9,341 nucleotides of DNA, from assembly GCA_045586105.1 (NCBI GenBank), contig JAZMZS010000061.1, positions 1-9,341 on the forward strand, written 5' to 3'. Source of the stretch: JAZMZS01 sp045586105. Lineage in GTDB: Bacteria > Bacillota > Clostridia > Oscillospirales > CAG-272. Below the pieces are notes generated by a model. It saw nothing but the letters and a program-made list of their open reading frames with translations. It ran no database searches and was not told where the DNA came from. The first letter of the stretch is position 1. Each line of letters opens with the position of its first letter. A program made the position numbers and the translations under genes. Shown here piece by piece: positions 5,717-9,341 of this stretch.

Positions 5717-5745
5717 AGTATAACAAATATCGGAGAGAATTTCAA
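5717..5745 (-). promoter_or_regulatory. Predicted SigA promoter of the HAAS-DUF4097-M15B operon
   Basis: Read on the minus strand, TTGAAA (5740-5745) and TATACT (5717-5722) are 17 bases apart, with an extended -10 TGT. The start would fall near 5710, giving a leader of about 104 bases. The -35 box lies within the bases between the trmB Shine-Dalgarno sequence and its ATG. An overlapping TATAAT (5712-5717) has no good -35 partner. Confidence 0.6.
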
Positions 5746-5746
5746 T

Positions 5747-6403
5747 ATGAGAATGCGAAAAAAACGCAACGGAGAGCAAAGAATATCAAATTGTTCACAA
5801 TTTCTTGCCCCGGAAAAGGAAGAACTGCAAAAAAATCCCTCTTCTCCCTTCGGATCGATCGCTCCTATACACCTTGAGATAGGCTGCGGCAAGGGGGCTT
5901 TTATATGCGAGAACGCAAAGCGCTATCCCCAAAACAACTATTATGCGATGGAAAAGGTGCGCGACTGTATGGTACTCGCGCTCGAAAAGGCAGCAGCGGC
6001 AGACGAGGGCGATATCATTAACAATCTCAGATTCATCATCGGGGATGCGGAGGGACTGCTCGAATATTTCCCGCCTCATTCGATCGACGTGATATATCTT
6101 AACTTCAGCGATCCGTGGCCGAAGAAGGGTCACGCCAAGCGCCGTCTGACACACGTCTCAAAGCTCGCTATATACCGTGAGCTTTTGAGTGAGGGCGGTG
6201 AGCTGAGGCTCAAGACGGACAACGACGGGCTCTATGAGTTTTCTCTCGGGCAGTTCGCCGAGGCAGGCTGGGAAAACGTCTGGCAGACGACCGATCTTCA
6301 CGCAAGCGAGCACAACGAAAGCAACATAATGACAGAATACGAGCGTGCCTTCTCCGAAAAGGGCAAGAACATAAACGCCGCCGTATTTAAACCTAAGGCA
6401 TGA
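5747..6403 (+). CDS. trmB: tRNA (guanine-N7-)-methyltransferase
   Basis: TrmB transfers a methyl group from S-adenosylmethionine to N7 of G46 in the tRNA variable loop. The 218-aa protein is the usual bacterial length. The SAM-binding motif I is HLEIGCGKGAF (42-52), followed by the acidic Glu69 in YAMEKV. GDAEGLLEYF (99-108) is the next SAM contact. The diagnostic NFSDPWPKKGHAKRRL (119-134) carries the catalytic Asp122 and the tRNA-contacting basic residues. LKTDND (155-160) and a conserved C-terminal TEYE segment (197-200) complete the family pattern. The ATG at 5747 has GGAGAG ending 9 bases upstream; a second ATG at 5753 is less well spaced. The stop overlaps the start of the rlu gene by ATGA, so the two RNA-modification genes are probably translated together. 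Expression is expected from the promoter at 5636-5664. Confidence 0.97.
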   Translation: MRMRKKRNGEQRISNCSQFLAPEKEELQKNPSSPFGSIAPIHLEIGCGKGAFICENAKRYPQNNYYAMEKVRDCMVLALEKAAAADEGDIINNLRFIIGDAEGLLEYFPPHSIDVIYLNFSDPWPKKGHAKRRLTHVSKLAIYRELLSEGGELRLKTDNDGLYEFSLGQFAEAGWENVWQTTDLHASEHNESNIMTEYERAFSEKGKNINAAVFKPKA

Positions 6404-7038
6404 GCATCGAGATCCTGTACCGCGCAGACGGATATGCGGTAGTGAAAAAGCCCGTCGGGGCAGATTCTGAGGACAAGGGCAGCAAAAGCGTGCCCGCGCT
6501 CGTGAGAGAGGCTCTCGGCTGCGGTTATGCCGAGCCCTGCCACCGTCTCGACAAGGCAGCCTCGGGCGCCATGCTCGTTGCCACAGACAAAAAAAGCGCC
6601 GCACGGCTATCCGCGCTGGTTGCCGAGGGCGGAATAAAAAAGGAATACCTCTGTATTTGTGAGGGCGTGCCCGACGAGGCTGAGGGCGAGATGCGGGATC
6701 TTTTGTTCTTTGACCGTCAAAAGCAAAAGAGCTATCCCGTAAACAGACCGAGGCGGGGTGTAAAGGATGCTTCCCTGTCATACAGAGTGCTCGCACAGGC
6801 TCTGACCGAGGATGGCCGCAAGGTCTCGCTCGTATGGGTAGAGCTCCATACGGGGCGCACGCATCAGATAAGGGCGCAGTTCTCCTCCCGCAGGCATCCT
6901 CTGCTCGGAGACGGCAAGTACGGCTCGCGCGACCGAGGCTGCAGCATGGCGCTTCTCTGCCATGCCGTTACCGCAGACGGCATCCGTACCGTATGCGAGC
7001 CTGACAGCAAGTATCCCTGGAGCCTCTTTTTAGCATAA
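6400..7038 (+). CDS. RluA-family RNA pseudouridine synthase (compact, no S4 domain)
   Basis: The enzyme isomerises uridine to pseudouridine in rRNA or tRNA. At 212 aa it is a bare catalytic domain with no N-terminal S4 RNA-binding domain. The catalytic motif is CHRLDKAASGAMLVA (47-61) with nucleophile Asp51; most relatives have HRLD followed by a Thr-Ser pair where this one has Ala-Ser (54-55). The second motif, GRTHQIRAQF (152-161), and HPLLGDGKYG (166-175) are conserved. VVKKPVG (14-20) is the usual N-terminal strand. The target uridine cannot be told from sequence, so no RluA/RluC/RluD symbol is given. The ATG overlaps the trmB stop and has no strong ribosome binding site, fitting translational coupling. 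A strong terminator follows two bases after the stop. Confidence 0.92.
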   Translation: MSIEILYRADGYAVVKKPVGADSEDKGSKSVPALVREALGCGYAEPCHRLDKAASGAMLVATDKKSAARLSALVAEGGIKKEYLCICEGVPDEAEGEMRDLLFFDRQKQKSYPVNRPRRGVKDASLSYRVLAQALTEDGRKVSLVWVELHTGRTHQIRAQFSSRRHPLLGDGKYGSRDRGCSMALLCHAVTADGIRTVCEPDSKYPWSLFLA

Positions 7039-7039
7039 C

Positions 7040-7084
7040 AAAAATCGTATATACCGCAAAAGGATCGGTATATACGATTTTTTT
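7040..7084. terminator. Bidirectional intrinsic terminator between convergent operons
   Basis: A 17-bp perfect stem pairs 7040-7056 with 7066-7082 around a 9-base loop (CAAAAGGAT). The plus strand ends in seven T residues (7078-7084). The minus strand reads five T residues from the 7040-7044 A-tract. It ends the trmB-rlu transcript and, from the other side, the NAGPA/TcaA-like transcript. Confidence 0.95.
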
Positions 7085-7111
7085 ATTCTAAGTAACGGAA
7101 TGCCGATCCCG

Positions 7112-8974
7112 TCAGACTATGCTCAAGCCGACGATCTTCCACTTTCCGCCGCTCTTGGCAAAGGTAAGGCGCATGCTGACCTCGTCATGCTGCTCGGGAT
7201 TTTCGACATTGTAGGTAGTCTCCAGATCCATCTCAAGATCCAAGAGGCAGGAGAAGCAGTTCTCGCCCCACGAGATATATTCGGATGTAGTGATCGTCTT
7301 GCTCTTGACGGTATAGGGCTTGTTCTGACCAAAGGAGAACTTGGTGCTCTCAAACTTCTTATAAGCGGGAGAGCCTGCCTGCAGGTGAGCCGCCGCTACC
7401 GCAAAAGTCCTCTCAACTACTTGATAACCGCCCGATGCGTATTTGATATAATCCTCCGCAAATGCGACCGCATACTGCTCGAGGTCAGCCTTGAGGCTGT
7501 CATCCGTAAGGGGAGAATAAACATAATCCGCGCCCGAAGCACCGTTTGTCACAACAGGGCTATATACCGTACCGTCAGCGCCGGTGAGCTTGACCTCGGG
7601 AACGCCGTACGTGGTATCGAGCTTGATATATCCGAGCCTGACCGCGCCCGTGATATATCCCGACAGCCCATCGAGCATGGGGTGCTCGGGAACCGTCTTC
7701 GCATCCGTAACAAGATCGGAGGTAGCATCTATGCCGTTTATCTCGAGCTTGGTGCCGTCTGCGGGGCAAAGCACGGTCAGAGAGTATGCATCGCTCTCGG
7801 CATAGCTGAGAGTGTGGATGCCGCCCTCGGTCCTTACATCCTCGCGTTTTTTGCCGTTTCTGTCGAACACCTCGACCTCGGGCTCTGCAAGAAGTCCCTG
7901 TATCTCATACTTTACATACTTTGCATTATCGTACTTATGTACGGTATCGAACTTTACATTTCCATCGGTGATCTCACTCTCGCCCAAAGTAATTCCGCCG
8001 ACCTTTACCGTAGAATCATAGGGTACAGTCACGCTGACCGTGTGCAGGTCTGCCTCGGGATAACCGAATACATGCCTCTGTCCGATCCTGTGCTCGACCA
8101 TTTCCTTATCTCCGAGCTTTACGCTGACGGAGGGAACGGAGAACAATCCCTCAATGTTATACACCGAATACTCGGGAAGCGTCCCGATACCCTTCTCATA
8201 CTTGAGTGCAAGAGGATATACTGCACTCTCTTCCTCCGCGGTGACGGTAAGCGGCTTGCCGTTTACGGTGATGACCGCTCCCACGGGTGCCTCTACTGTT
8301 GCCGTGATCGTGGACACTCCGCTCATATCTGCGGTTATATCAATGCCCGCGACACGCCACGAGTCAAAGCCGAAGGAGGAGGTCTTGCCTGTTTTCTCGA
8401 GCTTGATATCCGCTATCTCGGAATCGGTATAAACGGTAAACACGGGGTTCTCTGCTGTATACTTCTTTACCGCCTTCTTATACTTATACTCGCCATCAAA
8501 TGCGGGGCTGAGAACGTCATTGAAGATGCTGTTCCATTCCTCATACTCCGAAATATCATCACCGTACTCGGCTCTGAGACCTTGCTCGAGATACGGCGTG
8601 AAATCGGCACACACGTCATCCATAACGTACTTCGGCTGAGAGTCCTCGTACTGGGAAAGGAATTCCCAGCAGACAAAGAGACCCGCAATAAATAATACCG
8701 CAAGCACTCCCGCGTATATCAGAAGTCCGCGGGAAAAAGCGCCGATGCCTTTTTTTCTTCTGCCGTTTTGCTTATTTCTCGGCTTTCTTATTCTTATTAC
8801 ATTCGCATCGGGTACAGGCTCGGGAGATGGAGCATCAAGCACCTCTGTCTCCGCTCTGTCTGCGCCTGCGGCATCTGCACCGATAACTCCGTCCACGACC
8901 TCGTTCGGCTCCTGCACCTCGGGCTGCTCGGGTGCGATCATATCATCGTTTATATTCAAATTGTTTTCCTTCAC
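7112..8974 (-). CDS. TcaA-like membrane-anchored protein with tandem beta repeats and NTF2-like end
   Basis: The 620-aa protein has an acidic cytoplasmic N-terminus (1-58), a basic stretch (61-78) and one transmembrane helix (about 83-106). Outside lies a region at 110-215, then three related beta modules: about 220-305, 309-393 and 396-480. They share an opening strand (ATVEAPVGAVITVNG, VSVTVPYDSTVKVGG, LTVLCPADGTKLEING), and a Y-x-I-x-GL-x-x-x-P-x-V-x-V stretch is clear in the first two. The C-terminal 130 residues, ending GGKWKIVGLSIV, look like an NTF2-like fold. This order resembles TcaA/YvbJ proteins of Firmicutes, linked to envelope stress and glycopeptide response, but the zinc ribbon of TcaA is absent. 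It starts at GTG 8974 with AGGAGGT 6 bases before. The upstream gene ends 12 bases away, with its TAA inside that ribosome binding site. The function is unknown; the TcaA likeness is from architecture only. Confidence 0.7.
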   Translation of the reverse strand: MKENNLNINDDMIAPEQPEVQEPNEVVDGVIGADAAGADRAETEVLDAPSPEPVPDANVIRIRKPRNKQNGRRKKGIGAFSRGLLIYAGVLAVLFIAGLFVCWEFLSQYEDSQPKYVMDDVCADFTPYLEQGLRAEYGDDISEYEEWNSIFNDVLSPAFDGEYKYKKAVKKYTAENPVFTVYTDSEIADIKLEKTGKTSSFGFDSWRVAGIDITADMSGVSTITATVEAPVGAVITVNGKPLTVTAEEESAVYPLALKYEKGIGTLPEYSVYNIEGLFSVPSVSVKLGDKEMVEHRIGQRHVFGYPEADLHTVSVTVPYDSTVKVGGITLGESEITDGNVKFDTVHKYDNAKYVKYEIQGLLAEPEVEVFDRNGKKREDVRTEGGIHTLSYAESDAYSLTVLCPADGTKLEINGIDATSDLVTDAKTVPEHPMLDGLSGYITGAVRLGYIKLDTTYGVPEVKLTGADGTVYSPVVTNGASGADYVYSPLTDDSLKADLEQYAVAFAEDYIKYASGGYQVVERTFAVAAAHLQAGSPAYKKFESTKFSFGQNKPYTVKSKTITTSEYISWGENCFSCLLDLEMDLETTYNVENPEQHDEVSMRLTFAKSGGKWKIVGLSIV

Positions 8975-8986
8975 CTTAGTACCTCC

Positions 8987-9341
8987 TTACTTTCTGATCA
9001 GGATGGCATTCGGAAGTATCCTCTCTCCGTATGCATAGGAATTCATCGTCAGATCTCCGCCGTCATACACCATAAGAGAGGAATAACCGCCGTCGAGGTT
9101 TGTCGCATTGACTGCCCCGTTCTGTATAAATATCTCTATCAGATCGTCGAACGTAGCTCCGAAGCTCGACATGCTGCGTCCCTCAATGACAAGAAGCAGG
9201 ATCGCTCCGTCAGCGCGCTGTCCGACTGCCGTTCTCGGATTTCTCGAAACGCCGAGGTAATGCTCGCCGTTGACAGGCTCGCCGTTGACTATCAGGGCAG
9301 GACCGAAGCTGACAGCATCGACCACGCCCGCGTTTACCGCC
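8987..9341 (-). CDS. Phosphodiester glycosidase (NAGPA) domain protein, N-terminus beyond the window
   Basis: Only the last 117 residues are present; the frame is open through the window edge, so the start is missing. The visible part is the C-terminal half of a NAGPA (phosphodiester glycosidase, formerly DUF2233) domain, named for the mammalian enzyme that uncovers mannose-6-phosphate. Family marks are AVNAGVVDAVSFGPALIVNG, RTAVGQRADGAILLLVIEGR, GATFDDL, and the signature NATNLDGGYSSLMVYDG, ending in PNAILIRK. Bacterial members are usually secreted or anchored and are thought to act on surface glycan phosphodiesters; the substrate here is unknown. A GTG codon at 9325 lies within the conserved domain and is not the true start. 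It is the promoter-proximal gene seen in an operon with the TcaA-like gene, whose ribosome binding site overlaps this stop codon. Confidence 0.88.
   Translation of the reverse strand, partial: AVNAGVVDAVSFGPALIVNGEPVNGEHYLGVSRNPRTAVGQRADGAILLLVIEGRSMSSFGATFDDLIEIFIQNGAVNATNLDGGYSSLMVYDGGDLTMNSYAYGERILPNAILIRK

Noticed and set aside
5607..5726. N-terminal extension of the HAAS-like protein to 5726
   Set aside because: The extra 40 residues would be read through the predicted promoter and operator region, with no ribosome binding site. The ATG at 5606 has GGAGG at ideal spacing and begins the helical domain.
7100..8695. A 531-codon open frame on the plus strand
   Set aside because: It lies entirely antisense to the TcaA-like gene, which has an AGGAGGT site, a transmembrane helix, internal repeats and an operon partner. 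The antisense product has no recognisable domain, is rich in Cys and Arg, and its start lies just after the terminator without a good ribosome binding site.

Overview
This window looks like chromosomal housekeeping and cell-envelope DNA from a low-to-mid GC Gram-positive anaerobe, most likely a gut member of Clostridia (Oscillospiraceae/Ruminococcus-like). That is inferred from the gene families (GHL10/DUF187, HAAS/DUF1700-like, DUF4097, M15B and phosphodiester glycosidase proteins with single membrane anchors), AGGAGG-type ribosome binding sites, GTG starts and SigA-type promoters with extended -10 elements. No tRNA, rRNA, CRISPR array, transposase or phage gene was seen.

Layout. Positions 1-242 hold a structured dispersed repeat (element 1) and the terminator of rnhA (ribonuclease HI, minus strand). 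A short intergenic region with an rnhA promoter separates rnhA from a plus-strand membrane-anchored GHL10 protein (780-2105). Positions 2106-2618 are gene-free. They hold a second, longer copy of the repeat (element 2, with a 47-bp tandem hairpin duplication) and the terminator of the next operon. That operon runs on the minus strand from 5606 to 2619: HAAS/DUF1700-like membrane protein, DUF4097 protein, VanY-like M15B peptidase. Opposite it, trmB and an RluA-type pseudouridine synthase form an ATGA-coupled plus-strand pair (5747-7038). A 17-bp bidirectional terminator separates that pair from a second envelope operon on the minus strand (9341 to 7112): a phosphodiester glycosidase (NAGPA) domain protein cut by the window edge, then a 620-aa TcaA-like anchored protein.

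How it fits together. Five of the eight genes encode proteins that are anchored in the membrane or predicted to act outside it, and they have plausible links to cell-wall glycans: GHL10, M15B, DUF4097, TcaA-like and NAGPA. The other three are RNA-metabolism housekeeping genes: rnhA, trmB and rlu.

The most unusual regulatory feature is the 5607-5746 region. The two predicted promoters point toward each other, so the two divergent transcripts would overlap at their 5' ends. Each promoter carries its own N8-spaced dyad, and one dyad (TACTGT-N8-ACAGTA) matches the outer bases of the E. coli LexA box. The other notable points are two repeat copies that each sit a few bases beyond an unrelated intrinsic terminator, and an M15B peptidase without the usual catalytic Glu. 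I did not find a convincing new multi-gene system; most of the window is ordinary chromosome.
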